The notes under the pieces are model-generated. The model made no database searches and was not told the origin of the DNA. It saw nothing but the letters and a program-made list of their open reading frames with translations. The translations under genes were made by a program, and so were the position numbers. From contig CAYMGQ010000006.1 in NCBI GenBank assembly GCA_964390055.1, positions 1 through 64,000 on the forward strand: 64,000 nt of DNA, in the 5' to 3' direction. Position 1 is the first letter of the stretch; each line of letters begins with the position of its first letter. Positions 1 through 9,269 of this stretch are shown one piece after another. Source of the stretch: CAYMGQ01 sp964390055. GTDB lineage: Bacteria > Bacillota > Clostridia > Peptostreptococcales > Natronincolaceae.

Positions 1-92
1 TTCGGTGGCTCGGCTATCATAGTAGAAATTCTACTTTAGATCCTGTGGCTTTGCGTCCCATTGTTTCCAATGGTTTGCCATTATCGTTGAAA
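1..92 (-). ncRNA. Cyclic-di-GMP-I (GEMM-I) riboswitch aptamer
   Basis: On the minus strand the GEMM-I signature elements occur in order: GGCAAACC (79-72), the GNRA-type hairpin ATTGGAAACAAT, GGGACGCAAAGCC (59-47), a variable P1b-like hairpin (GTAGAATTTCTAC), then ATAGCCGAGCCACCG close to the window edge. These are the conserved tetraloop and receptor segments of the class I c-di-GMP aptamer. A minus-strand promoter lies about 30 bases upstream. The expression platform and the controlled gene are to the left of position 1, so whether it turns expression on or off cannot be read here. A GGDEF protein at 9270-10985 is a plausible local source of the ligand. Confidence 0.92.
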
Positions 93-125
93 AGTTTTGA
101 AATTTCATATTGTTAATTTACAAAC

Positions 126-154
126 ATTATAACATTAATTTTACCAAAAAACAA
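126..154 (-). promoter_or_regulatory. Sigma-A-type promoter driving the c-di-GMP riboswitch
   Basis: On the minus strand there is a -35 element TTGTTT (154-149), a 17-base spacer and a perfect -10 TATAAT (131-126). Transcription would start near 119, about 27 bases before the aptamer core. The match and position support a riboswitch leader starting here. Confidence 0.6.
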
Positions 155-502
155 CACTTTTTTCCTATTTACATTATCCGCCCTTGTATTTACACATTGA
201 TAACCCCCTCTGTCTAGACCCAAAAAATATAGTTTCTCCTTACCCTTACTAGCCCCTGTATTTTCCTTGTAGGAATCATTTTCTTCTTAATTAAATGGAA
301 AGTTCATAAAAGAAAACTACCTTACTAAGGTTTCGTTATAAAAGATTAAATAATTTTTAATCTTTTAACATTAAATTTACCTAATATTTTTAAACCCAAT
401 AAAACTTATTCAACAATTGCAAATTCCCCTTTTTAGATAGGCTTATCTATATTGTAATCTTGTGAATAATCTATATTATTATAATTTTACTTATATTTTG
501 AC
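155..502. other. AT-rich intergenic stretch, no gene seen
   Basis: This stretch between the divergent riboswitch promoter and the dehydrogenase promoter holds no reading frame with a ribosome site and no convincing hairpin. It is very AT-rich and probably only carries the upstream parts of two divergent promoters. Confidence 0.6.
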
Positions 503-531
503 TTGCAAATATATTCAAAAAACTCTATAAT
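503..531 (+). promoter_or_regulatory. Promoter of the branched-chain amino acid dehydrogenase
   Basis: TTGCAA (503-508), a 17-base spacer and a perfect TATAAT (526-531) lie about 45 bases before the ATG at 575. This is a good sigma-A-type promoter for the single gene that follows. Confidence 0.65.
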
Positions 532-574
532 TGAATATGGAAGTTAAAAATATTATATTTTGAGGGGGTATATT

Positions 575-1633
575 ATGAACATATTTGATTATCTCGTGGA
601 AGAAGACTATGAGCAGTTGGTATTTTGTCAAGACCGCAGCACAGGTTTAAAGGCTATCATAGCCATCCATGACACTACCCTGGGTCCTGGTCTTGGAGGT
701 ACAAGAATATGGAATTATGAATCCGAAGATGAGGCAATTGTTGACGTCCTTAGGCTAGCTAGGGGTATGACATATAAAAATTCAGCAGCTGGATTAAATT
801 TGGGTGGAGGTAAAGCCGTAATTATTGGCGACCCAGATAAAATCAAAAGCGAAGAATTACTAAGAGTTTTTGGCAGATACGTGGAAGGTCTAGGTGGAAG
901 GTATATAACAGCTGAAGATATGAATGCTGAACCACAAGATATGGCTTATATTAATGAGGAAACTGACTATGTTGTTGGCTTAGAAGGTAAAAGTGGAGAC
1001 CCGTCACCAGTAACTGCTTTTGGGGTATACAAGGGAATCCTAGCTGCTGCCAACGAAGTGTATGGAAGTGATGATATTACAGGTAAGGTAATTGCAGTAC
1101 AGGGATTAGGTGCTGTAGGCTATTGCGTCTGTGACTATCTACATAAGGCAGGGGCTAAACTATATGTTACTGATATTAGGAAAGAAAGTATCGAAAGGGC
1201 AGTAGAAGACTTCGGAGCTACAGCGGTTGAGCCTGATGATATTTATGCTGTTGATTGTGATATATTTACACCATGTGCCATGGGTGCGGTAATTAATGAT
1301 TTTACTATTGAACAATTGAAATGCAAGATTATAGCTGGTTCTGCCAACAACCAATTAGCTGAGGAAAAGCATGGCGACCTATTAGAAGAAAAAGGTATCG
1401 TCTATGTACCGGACTTTGTAATTAACAGCGGTGGGGTAATAAATGTCTATGAAGAATTGCAAGGTTATAATAAGGAGCGAGCCATGGGTAGGGCAGCGGG
1501 AATCTATGACAGTGTAAAAAGAATATTTGAAATATCAAAAGATGAGAACATACCTACTTACAAGGCAGCTGACAAAATGGCTGAGGAGAGAATAGAAAAT
1601 ATGAGTAAAGTTGGGACAATTTATCTAGGATAA
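575..1633 (+). CDS. Leucine (branched-chain amino acid) dehydrogenase
   Basis: NAD-dependent oxidative deamination of Leu, Val and Ile to 2-oxoacids, in the cytoplasm. The 352-residue protein matches the Glu/Leu/Phe/Val dehydrogenase family in length and sequence. The N-terminal catalytic domain carries the glycine-rich GLNLGGGK motif with the catalytic Lys at residue 80, and the C-terminal Rossmann domain carries GLGAVG near residue 175. A longer frame opens with TTG at 560, but that codon lies inside the ribosome site; AGGGGG at 563-568 places the true start at ATG 575. It is a single gene with its own promoter and terminator. Its 2-oxoacid products are the expected substrates of the ferredoxin oxidoreductase at 51074-53942. 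Phe or Val preference cannot be excluded from sequence. Confidence 0.93.
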   Translation: MNIFDYLVEEDYEQLVFCQDRSTGLKAIIAIHDTTLGPGLGGTRIWNYESEDEAIVDVLRLARGMTYKNSAAGLNLGGGKAVIIGDPDKIKSEELLRVFGRYVEGLGGRYITAEDMNAEPQDMAYINEETDYVVGLEGKSGDPSPVTAFGVYKGILAAANEVYGSDDITGKVIAVQGLGAVGYCVCDYLHKAGAKLYVTDIRKESIERAVEDFGATAVEPDDIYAVDCDIFTPCAMGAVINDFTIEQLKCKIIAGSANNQLAEEKHGDLLEEKGIVYVPDFVINSGGVINVYEELQGYNKERAMGRAAGIYDSVKRIFEISKDENIPTYKAADKMAEERIENMSKVGTIYLG

Positions 1634-1700
1634 TTCCTTACAATCTATAAAGTAATCTCAATTTTACAATCTTATTAAAATAACTAGTTGGAAAACTTTA

Positions 1701-1730
1701 AAAAACACCTAATTCTGTTAGGTGTTTTTT
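1701..1730 (+). terminator. Intrinsic terminator of the dehydrogenase gene
   Basis: AACACCTAA, a five-base loop and TTAGGTGTT followed by a run of T form a textbook rho-independent terminator 70 bases after the stop codon. Confidence 0.9.
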
Positions 1731-1920
1731 AATGCCATAAAATTCTTGTTTACCTAATATTATAGATATTTCCCTCTTTTCCCATATACTTATGTACTAA
1801 TAAATGGCTTTGGCATGGACATAGTAAGTCTAAGATAATCACTTGTAGCATTGTTATATAGACACCCACTGTAAATATAGGCCATATAATGTATTAACAA
1901 GCCAAATAGGAGGGTTTATT

Positions 1921-2358
1921 ATGTATAATAACTGTGAACAATGTATAAATTTAGGGGATTATGGTCCCCAACCCTATGTTGTTAATATTCAAGAGGCGGC
2001 TAATCAAAATTACAATTTTCGACTTGCCCTATGGACGGGGACTCACCTGCAACTTACCCTTATGAATATTCATGCCCAGGGTGATATAGGCCTTGAAAGT
2101 CATCAGGGTATAGACCAATTTTTACGGATAGAAGAAGGGCAAGGCCTTGTTCTAATGGGTGACTCTAGGGATAATCTATGGTTCCAAAGAATGGTATACC
2201 CTGGTTGTGTAATCTTTGTACCAGCCTGTACATGGCATAATATTATCAATACTGGCTGTACACCCCTAAAGCTATATTCTATCTATGCCCCACCTGAGCA
2301 CCCCCATGGTACAATTCACAAGAATAAAGAAGATGATATTGGCCACCATTTTCTATAG
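1921..2358 (+). CDS. Cupin-domain protein
   Basis: A 145-residue single-domain cupin of unknown function. The beta-barrel motifs are visible: a first cupin motif with H and E residues around residues 60-75 (GLESHQGIDQFLRIEEGQG) and a second around residues 98-112 (PACTWHNIINTG), the usual metal-binding positions. It starts at ATG after an AGGAGGG site. An N-terminal Cys-rich stretch (CEQCINLGDYGPQP) precedes the barrel. It stands alone, followed by a hairpin shared with the convergent gene. Similar stand-alone cupins occur widely in clostridia and are often given sugar-isomerase names that this sequence does not justify. Confidence 0.8.
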   Translation: MYNNCEQCINLGDYGPQPYVVNIQEAANQNYNFRLALWTGTHLQLTLMNIHAQGDIGLESHQGIDQFLRIEEGQGLVLMGDSRDNLWFQRMVYPGCVIFVPACTWHNIINTGCTPLKLYSIYAPPEHPHGTIHKNKEDDIGHHFL

Positions 2359-2406
2359 AAAAAAGACAGGTAGACCCCCCTTGTTTCTAAAGGGGGTAAC
2401 CTGTCT
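2359..2406. terminator. Bidirectional terminator hairpin
   Basis: GACAGGT and CCCCCTT pair with AAGGGGG and ACCTGTC around a short loop, giving a strong 14-pair stem with a small internal loop. A run of A on the left (T on the minus strand) makes it a better terminator for the minus-strand gene at 2455-3798, but it also ends the cupin gene. Confidence 0.8.
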
Positions 2407-2454
2407 CCTTTATAGGAATTATTTAATTTTAATATATTAAAGCAAAACACTTTT

Positions 2455-3798
2455 TTATTTTTCAAGCTTATATTTGTCCACAAAGTCCCCTATTATAGCC
2501 TCTAGGTTGGGTTGTCCTACCTCAGCTAGTTCATAATGTACACGGGTAAAGGGCTTGTTGATACTAATAACCCTAGTTAAATCTATTGGCGTTCCAATAA
2601 TGACGGTATCACAGTCAGTATTGTTAATAGTTGCTTCAAGGTCCTCCAATTGTTTTTCCCCATATCCCATTGCCGGTAATAAGGCGCCTATAGTCTCATA
2701 GCTAGCAAAGGTTTCTTCTAATGTTCCAACTATATAAGGTCGAGGATCTATCATTTCCTTAGCCCCAAAACGACGGGCAGCAATAGTACCCGCTCCCAGT
2801 TCCATACCCCCATGAGTTAAGGTAGGTCCATCTTCTACTACCAGCACCCTTTTATCCTTAATAAGTTCAGGATTATCAACAGTAATTTTAGATTCGGCTT
2901 TAATAATAGCAGCCCCTGGATTGACGGCCTTTATATTTTCCTCCACCTCATCTATGGCTTTTTGTTGGGCACTGTCTATTTTATTAATTAAGGCTACATC
3001 AGCTAACCTCAAACTTACTTCACCAGGGTAATAGTTCAACTCATCTCCCGGTCTATGGGGATCTAAAATTGTGATTGCCAAATCTGTTTCATAGAATGAG
3101 AAATCATTGTTACCCCCATCCCAAATTATTACATCACAACCATCCGGATCATTTTCTGCAGCCCTTAAGATAGCCTCATAATCGACTCCAGCATATATTA
3201 TATTTCCCCTAATAACATGGGGTTCATATTCCTCCATTTCTTCTACAGTACATTTGTGCCTTTTTAGATCCTCTACTGTAGCAAATCTTTGTACTTTTTG
3301 TGCCACTAAATCTCCATAGGGCATAGGATGTCTAATGGCTACCACCTTTAGCCCCTTTTCCATCAACAATTCAATGATTTTACGAGATGTTTGACTCTTA
3401 CCACAACCTGTCCTAACTGCACAAACGGAAATTACTGGCTTATTGCTTTTTAGCATAGTTGTTTTAGGTCCCAAAAGGCTAAAGTCAGCACCTGCGGCAT
3501 TAACTATAGCGGATATCCCCATTAAATCCTTATACATAACATCACTATAAGCAAAAACACATTCATCAACATCTAAATCCTTTATTAAGTTAGCTAACTT
3601 ATCTTGGGAATATATTGGTATCCCTTCAGGATACATATCACCTGCTAACTCAGCGGGATATCTCCTACCATCTATATCAGGTATTTGTGCTGCAGTAAAG
3701 GCTACAACTTTATAATTCTCATTGTTTCTATAGTAGCTATTGAAATTATGAAAATCACGACCTGCAGCCCCTATTATGATTACATTTCTTTGTCCCAT
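2455..3798 (-). CDS. Cyclic 2,3-diphosphoglycerate synthetase-like P-loop protein
   Basis: A 447-residue cytoplasmic protein. Residues 1-120 form a Rossmann-like domain (VIIIGAAGRDFHNF), followed by a P-loop nucleotide-binding region with RTGCGKSQTSRK near residue 130 and a later Asp-Gly-Gly-Asn segment (VIIWDGGNNDFSF). This is the architecture of the archaeal cyclic-2,3-diphosphoglycerate synthetase family, which has many bacterial members of unknown role, often near amino acid or purine degradation genes. The start ATG follows AGGGAGG. It stands between a shared terminator and the terminator of the next operon. A GTPase or metallochaperone-like role is possible; the product of the bacterial enzymes is not established by sequence. 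Confidence 0.75.
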   Translation of the reverse strand: MGQRNVIIIGAAGRDFHNFNSYYRNNENYKVVAFTAAQIPDIDGRRYPAELAGDMYPEGIPIYSQDKLANLIKDLDVDECVFAYSDVMYKDLMGISAIVNAAGADFSLLGPKTTMLKSNKPVISVCAVRTGCGKSQTSRKIIELLMEKGLKVVAIRHPMPYGDLVAQKVQRFATVEDLKRHKCTVEEMEEYEPHVIRGNIIYAGVDYEAILRAAENDPDGCDVIIWDGGNNDFSFYETDLAITILDPHRPGDELNYYPGEVSLRLADVALINKIDSAQQKAIDEVEENIKAVNPGAAIIKAESKITVDNPELIKDKRVLVVEDGPTLTHGGMELGAGTIAARRFGAKEMIDPRPYIVGTLEETFASYETIGALLPAMGYGEKQLEDLEATINNTDCDTVIIGTPIDLTRVISINKPFTRVHYELAEVGQPNLEAIIGDFVDKYKLEK

Positions 3799-4067
3799 AT
3801 CCTTATTCCTCCCTCAGTTTATTTATATGGTTTTACTTCAAGTTCCAATAATTATACATTCAAATACTATAATATACTATAAGCATACCTATGTAAAGAC
3901 CCAATTTAATATTAAGTTTATATTGATATCAATGGCCTTTGCTTGGATATGCTAGGCCATACTATTGTACTATACTATATTAGAATTATGAATATTTATT
4001 CTACACCTTGCATAATCAGTTAATCTAATATTCCCTTGTAATGTCTATCTTTAGCAAAATTTCCAAC
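3799..4067. other. Intergenic region upstream of the CpgS-like gene
   Basis: AT-rich sequence holding the ribosome site of the minus-strand gene at its left end. I see no reading frame with a ribosome site and no clear promoter. A strong terminator follows at its right end. Confidence 0.6.
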
Positions 4068-4108
4068 AAAAAAAACACAATGATTAAATTGTAATCATTG
4101 TGTTTTTA
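4068..4108 (-). terminator. Terminator of the gamma-glutamyltransferase operon
   Basis: A perfect 16-base-pair stem (AAAAACACAATGATTA against TAATCATTGTGTTTTT, loop AATTG), followed on the minus strand by a run of T, starts 10 bases after the stop codon of the gamma-glutamyltransferase gene. Confidence 0.92.
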
Positions 4109-4117
4109 TCTTTTTTA

Positions 4118-5725
4118 TTACCAGGATGCAATAGAGCCATCTGTACGTTTCTCAGTACCACCTACCAGGACTCCATCCTTAGTTCTCCATATAACCTGGC
4201 CCCTTCCCATATGATAGGGATCCGGCTGAACTTTTATATCATGGCCCATTCGTTGTAACTTTTTAATTATATGATTAGGCGTATCCTGCTCCACCTCTAC
4301 TGTTTTGCCACCTATCCACTGCCAACGATTAGCATCAAGGGCAGATTGAGGATTCATATGAAAATCAATAGTATTTGTAACTACCTGAACATGAGCTTGG
4401 GGTTGCATCCAACCTCCCATAATACCAAAGGGCCCCACCGCTTCATCATCCTTGGTTAAGAATCCAGGTATTATTGTGTGATATGGTTTCTTGCCACCCT
4501 CAATGGCATTTGGATGATTTTCATCAAAGGAAAAGTTTTCTGCCCTATCATGTAGGGAAATACCTGTTCCAGGGATTACTATACCTGAACCAAATCCTCT
4601 AAAGTTACTTTGAATCATAGAAACCATATTGCCATCCCTATCTGCTGTAGCAAAATACACGGTCCCACCATAGGTTGGATCTCCCACCTTAGGGTCTAGG
4701 GCCACATCTGTGATCAATTTTCTCCTGTCATCCGCATATTTTTCAGAGAGCAGTTGTTCTGCTGTTACCTTCATAAATCTTGGATCAGTAACATATTCCT
4801 TTGTATCGACAAAGCTTAATTTCATAGCCTCAATTTGTTTGTGGAAGGTGTCCACTGTATCTCTGTCACTAAATTCAAACCCTTTAAGGATGTTTAATGC
4901 CATTAACACTGTGATACCATGCCCATTAGGGGGTATCTCCCAAACATCATATCCCCTGTAATTGACACTAATTGGGTCCACCCACTCGGGTTTGAATTCT
5001 GCCAAATCATCGATAGTAAGAAAACCATCGTATTTCCTAATAAAGGAATCAATCTTTTCCGCCAGTTCCCCTTTATAAAAAGCCTCAGCATTTGTCTTAG
5101 CAATTAATCTTAGGGTATTGGCCATATCCTGATTCCTGAAAACCTCCCCTATTCTATAGGGCCTGTTTTTAGGGGCAAAGGTATCAAACCAAGCCTGGAA
5201 TTCTTCCTTGTCCCTATACTTACTATAGATATTAAATGCCTCATCCCATAGCCTACCAACATTCGGCGCCACTGCATACCCATTTTCTGCATAATTAATT
5301 CCTGGTGTCATACATTCCTCAAGGGACAGGCTTCCAAATCTTCTATTTATTTCAGCCCATCCAGCTGGTGCTCCAGGTACATTGATGGGCACAATCCCAT
5401 AGGGAGGAATTTTATCAAAACCCCTCTCCTTTAAGGCCCCTACCGAAATTGCCTTGGGTGCATGCCCACTTGAATTTAGAGCATAAAGTTTGCCCTTATA
5501 CCAAATCAATGCAAAATTATCTGAACCAATTCCATTTCCTGTTGGTTCCACCACTGGTAAAGTTGTTGCCACGGCTACTGCCGCATCAATGGCATTACCA
5601 CCCTGCCTTAAAATTTCCAGCCCTGCTGCTGCGGCAGCTGGATTGCCTGTAGCCACCATTCCATTGGTTGCATATATAACATTTCTTTGTGATGGATAAG
5701 GATAGTACTGTGCATCAAATTTCAT
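4118..5725 (-). CDS. Gamma-glutamyltransferase family protein (YwrD type)
   Basis: N-terminal-nucleophile hydrolase of the gamma-glutamyltranspeptidase family, 535 residues. The large-subunit part has GLEILRQGGNAIDAAVA (residues 35-51). Autocleavage is expected before Thr355 in TYGGTVYFAT, the position of the family nucleophile. A SNFRGFGSGIVIPGTG segment follows in the small subunit. No signal peptide is present, so the enzyme should be cytoplasmic, unlike periplasmic GGT. The frame could open 18 bases earlier, but AGGGGGAG at 5730-5737 fits the ATG at 5725. It lies 32 bases after a membrane transporter on the same strand, which suggests that the pair imports and processes a gamma-glutamyl compound or a related amide. 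The exact substrate is unknown. Confidence 0.87.
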   Translation of the reverse strand: MKFDAQYYPYPSQRNVIYATNGMVATGNPAAAAAGLEILRQGGNAIDAAVAVATTLPVVEPTGNGIGSDNFALIWYKGKLYALNSSGHAPKAISVGALKERGFDKIPPYGIVPINVPGAPAGWAEINRRFGSLSLEECMTPGINYAENGYAVAPNVGRLWDEAFNIYSKYRDKEEFQAWFDTFAPKNRPYRIGEVFRNQDMANTLRLIAKTNAEAFYKGELAEKIDSFIRKYDGFLTIDDLAEFKPEWVDPISVNYRGYDVWEIPPNGHGITVLMALNILKGFEFSDRDTVDTFHKQIEAMKLSFVDTKEYVTDPRFMKVTAEQLLSEKYADDRRKLITDVALDPKVGDPTYGGTVYFATADRDGNMVSMIQSNFRGFGSGIVIPGTGISLHDRAENFSFDENHPNAIEGGKKPYHTIIPGFLTKDDEAVGPFGIMGGWMQPQAHVQVVTNTIDFHMNPQSALDANRWQWIGGKTVEVEQDTPNHIIKKLQRMGHDIKVQPDPYHMGRGQVIWRTKDGVLVGGTEKRTDGSIASW

Positions 5726-5757
5726 AATTCTCCCCCTTACCAATTATTCATTATGTC

Positions 5758-6924
5758 TTATAAGAATTTAACAAATATTCCTGCCATTATTATCGACAGG
5801 GATGTAACTGTTGCCAAACCGGCCACTACATACCTGGGCATTAGGACATCCAATATAGCTTGTCTTTCTTCTGGCGTTTCTGCAACTGCATTAGCCACCT
5901 CATTGGATATCAAATAGGTTGCTGGAAAGCCCAATAATTGTGCAACAGAAATACCCAAGGCCAAGTTTTTAGAACCGACAATTTTCCATACTGGTAGTAT
6001 TCCCACTACTATATATAATACTACAAATAGTGATATGAAAATTACCGAGGTTTGCAAGCCTAAGGTTGCCAAGTCTGCTAGTTTAACACTAGCCAAGGAT
6101 GGTATAATACTTGCGAAAACTGCCATATTCAATAATCCTGAAGCCTTAGACCTGTCCAGTATCTTTTCAGGCACTACACCCATATATGAAACCATTGCCC
6201 CTAAAACCAATGCCCAAATTGAATAACTTATTGGTGTAAACCCTCCTAATAGGGTTGATACCCATGAAAAGAAGGCTGTAATCCCTAAACATACAAAGTT
6301 ACCATAGTACTTATCATGTTTTTTATAAAAAGGTATCTTATTGTTTTCTAATTTTGCAGTCTCAAGCTGGGCTTTTATTTTGCCCCCTTTATTTTCCCTG
6401 AAGTCTTTAACTATCAATTGGGCTTCTTTTAACCCAAAATAGGAAGCGAAGGGAGTCCCAAAAAACTTCTGAACTGCATACAATATTGTTCCAAGGGCTG
6501 CCGCCAGGGGAAGTCCCTTGTCCAAAACTTCTCTTGTCATAATCTGTGTTGCTACTATACCCCCATTTAATATTGGTATACTAACAATAGCGGATTCCTT
6601 ACCTATGATAGGCATAACCAACAGGGTAGATCCTATGGCTATGATCATAGAAATAACAGCAATTAATACCGTTCTCCATTCATCTAATAGCTCCTTTAAA
6701 TTAATCATGGTCCCCATATGAAATATAATAAAAGCTGATGACCATGCTCCTAGGTCTGCTAACCCCGCCAAACTAATAATGTCCGGTGGCAAAATCCCAG
6801 TCATAAAGCCTATCAAAAATAATATTAGGCTAACAAAAACTGAAGATAATTTTGCCTTGGTTAATGTACCTAAAAAATCTCCTATTCCAAAAATAATTAA
6901 ACAAATAAATAAATAATAGTGCAT
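5758..6924 (-). CDS. Multi-pass membrane transporter of unassigned family
   Basis: A 388-residue protein with about ten hydrophobic helices and a charged cytoplasmic loop in the middle (residues 170-205, rich in Lys and Glu). The two halves look like a repeated helical unit, as in many secondary carriers. Glycine-rich breaks (ILNGGIVATQIM, GTPFASYFG) sit in the first half. I cannot place it in a named family; the layout recalls sodium-coupled carboxylate or glutamate carriers. The ATG follows AGAGGAGAG. It is the first gene of a two-gene operon with the gamma-glutamyltransferase, so an amino acid or peptide substrate is the natural guess. Confidence 0.7.
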   Translation of the reverse strand: MHYYLFICLIIFGIGDFLGTLTKAKLSSVFVSLILFLIGFMTGILPPDIISLAGLADLGAWSSAFIIFHMGTMINLKELLDEWRTVLIAVISMIIAIGSTLLVMPIIGKESAIVSIPILNGGIVATQIMTREVLDKGLPLAAALGTILYAVQKFFGTPFASYFGLKEAQLIVKDFRENKGGKIKAQLETAKLENNKIPFYKKHDKYYGNFVCLGITAFFSWVSTLLGGFTPISYSIWALVLGAMVSYMGVVPEKILDRSKASGLLNMAVFASIIPSLASVKLADLATLGLQTSVIFISLFVVLYIVVGILPVWKIVGSKNLALGISVAQLLGFPATYLISNEVANAVAETPEERQAILDVLMPRYVVAGLATVTSLSIIMAGIFVKFL

Positions 6925-7135
6925 AAGTCTCTCTCCTCTTTGTTGAATTATGGTTGTATTTCGGCAGGTTTCAAATCATTATACCATCAAAGTAATACTG
7001 TAACAATATGTCTAAGGTATTTTCCCAACTTTTCCTTTGCAAGCAACTTGTATTGTTATTTTGTGGACCAAAATGGAAATATATTCATACTATAGGAGAG
7101 AGATAGTAAAATTTTCTATAAGGATAGGTGATTAT

Positions 7136-9199
7136 ATGGATAATCCTAAAAAACCGGGTGAAATTAATGAAAATGCTAAAACTAGGCAATTGGCAAAATA
7201 CCGGAGAAAAAACACAGGCATAGGCAAGGAATTAACTAGTGATGCAGGTTTAAAAATATCAAATGATGATTGGTCCCTGAGGGCAGGTCGTAGAGGCCCT
7301 ACCCTTCTTGAAGACTCTAGATTCTATAAAAAACAATCCCATTTCAATAGGGAGCGTATTCCAGAAAAAGTAGTTCATGCTAGGGGCTTCGGAGTCCATG
7401 GTATTTTTGAATGCAGCAAATCCATGAGTAAATATACTAGGGCTGATTTTTTACAAAAACCGGGGACTAAAACTCCAGTCTTTGTACGTTTTTCAAACTT
7501 TATAGGGAGTAGGGGGTCAAAGGATACTGCTATAGATGTTCGTGGATTCGCAACCAAGTTTTATACCCAGGAAGGAAATTATGATAATTTAGCCCTTTCC
7601 TTTCCGGTCTTTGCTATGTCAGATGCCATGAAATTTGCAGATTTTGTCCATGCAATTAAACCAAACCCCATAACCGATGTACCACAGGCTGCGGCGGCCC
7701 ACGATACCCTTTGGGATTATGTAGCCAGCAATCAAGAGACAGCCCATTTTATTATGTGGCTAATGTCAGACAGGGGCCGTCCTAGGAGTTGGCGTATGAT
7801 AGAAGGCTGGCCTATTAATACCTTCCGTTTTATAAACGAGGGTGGTAGATCAACCTTTGTTAGATTTGTGTGGAAACCAGTTTTGGGTGTGCATTCCTTG
7901 CTATTAGATGAGGCCAATGTCATTGGGGGAGTAGACCCAGATTTTCATCGTCATGATATGATCCAGGCAATTAACAATGGTGCCTATCCAGAGTACTGGC
8001 TTGGTGTGCAATTAATAGCCGATGAGGATGAATTTAATTATGATTTTGATGTTTTAGATGACACAAAATTATGGCCTGAAGAGATAGTCCCAGTGGAGCT
8101 TATTGGTAAAATGACCCTTAATAGATTGGTTGACAATTTTTTTGCAGAAGAGGAACAATCCTCCTTTGACCCTTCCAATTTAGTCCCGGGTATTGATTTT
8201 TCCAATGACCCTGTATTACAAGGGAGGACCTTTGCCTACAGGGATACTGATTATCATAGGCTAGGTACAGGTAATATAGAGGAAATTCCAATAAATCAGC
8301 CCATAGTTGAAACTAATTATAACCAAAGGGATAGTTATTCCAGATATCGAATTGATGTGGATTATGTAGACTATCGGAAAAATTATCTAGCCTGCAATAC
8401 TCCTGCTACCGTTAGTCCAGAAGATGGAGGTTTTACCCACTATCCCGAAAAGGTAGAAGGTCATGTGACCAGGGATGTACCTAGTAGTTCTTTCACCGAT
8501 TACTTTTCCCAAGCAAGACTTTTTTGGAATAGTATGACCCCTGTTGAGAAAAAACATATTATAGAATTATTTATTTTTCACCTTAGTCAGGTAAAATGCG
8601 AAGTTATACGGCAACGTAATGTTAATATGTTTGGCAACGTGGATAGGGAAATGGCCACCATAATAGCCAAAAACATTGGGGTAAATCCCCCTAGTAGTAA
8701 TCAAGTCCAGGTAACGGCATCATCCCCCGCTCTTAGCCAAGCAAATACAGTCCATTGTGCCTACACCCAAAGGCTTGGAGTTTTAATTGGAAATAATTTT
8801 AATGGGGTTGAGGTCAATAATACCCTGGACTTCCTTAAGAGGCAAGGTGTCTTTATAACAATAATAAGCGAAAAATTGGGTGAGCTTGTAGGTGTTGATG
8901 GTATAAGAATTGAGGTTGATAGTATATTTGATGCAAGCTACTCTGTCCTATATGACTCTTTTTATGTAGTTGGTGGTGATGTTGTCTGCCAGCAAAAATT
9001 TAATAATAATATTATTAATTTCGTTAACGAGGCCTATAAACACTATAAGCCTATTGGTGTAGCCTCAACTGGAGGATTTTATGTTAGACCGTCACAGGAC
9101 AATAATTTAGCTGGTGTTGTATACGCTATGGATAACCCTAATTTCCAAAAAGATTTTCTTGCAGCTATTGCCCAACAAAGATTTTGGGATAGAAAATAA
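7136..9199 (+). CDS. Large-subunit catalase-like heme protein (KatE/HPII type)
   Basis: A 687-residue clade-2 catalase homologue with a C-terminal flavodoxin/DJ-1-like domain (about residues 545-687). Retained catalytic features: distal His81 (VVHARGFGVHG), Ser120 (VRFSN) and the proximal heme ligand Tyr368 with Arg364 (RTFAY). The distal Asn is not present: the usual GNN-Pro segment reads LALSFP, with Leu154-Ser155 where the Asn pair normally sits. The protein should bind heme, but classical catalase turnover may be reduced or changed towards peroxidase activity. A longer frame starts at 7037, but AGGTGA at 7127-7132 selects ATG 7136. It is a single gene with its own terminator and would serve oxidative-stress defence in an anaerobe. 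Confidence 0.9.
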   Translation: MDNPKKPGEINENAKTRQLAKYRRKNTGIGKELTSDAGLKISNDDWSLRAGRRGPTLLEDSRFYKKQSHFNRERIPEKVVHARGFGVHGIFECSKSMSKYTRADFLQKPGTKTPVFVRFSNFIGSRGSKDTAIDVRGFATKFYTQEGNYDNLALSFPVFAMSDAMKFADFVHAIKPNPITDVPQAAAAHDTLWDYVASNQETAHFIMWLMSDRGRPRSWRMIEGWPINTFRFINEGGRSTFVRFVWKPVLGVHSLLLDEANVIGGVDPDFHRHDMIQAINNGAYPEYWLGVQLIADEDEFNYDFDVLDDTKLWPEEIVPVELIGKMTLNRLVDNFFAEEEQSSFDPSNLVPGIDFSNDPVLQGRTFAYRDTDYHRLGTGNIEEIPINQPIVETNYNQRDSYSRYRIDVDYVDYRKNYLACNTPATVSPEDGGFTHYPEKVEGHVTRDVPSSSFTDYFSQARLFWNSMTPVEKKHIIELFIFHLSQVKCEVIRQRNVNMFGNVDREMATIIAKNIGVNPPSSNQVQVTASSPALSQANTVHCAYTQRLGVLIGNNFNGVEVNNTLDFLKRQGVFITIISEKLGELVGVDGIRIEVDSIFDASYSVLYDSFYVVGGDVVCQQKFNNNIINFVNEAYKHYKPIGVASTGGFYVRPSQDNNLAGVVYAMDNPNFQKDFLAAIAQQRFWDRK

Positions 9200-9210
9200 G
9201 CCAACAAAAT

Positions 9211-9253
9211 ATCCTGGGCTTGACAGCTTTCTCTTCTTAGCCCAGGATTTTTT
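9211..9253 (+). terminator. Terminator of the catalase gene
   Basis: ATCCTGGGCT and AGCCCAGGAT form a perfect 10-pair stem with an 18-base loop, followed by a run of T. It begins 12 bases after the catalase stop codon and faces the convergent GGDEF gene. Confidence 0.9.
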
Positions 9254-9269
9254 ATATTAACTTTTTCCT

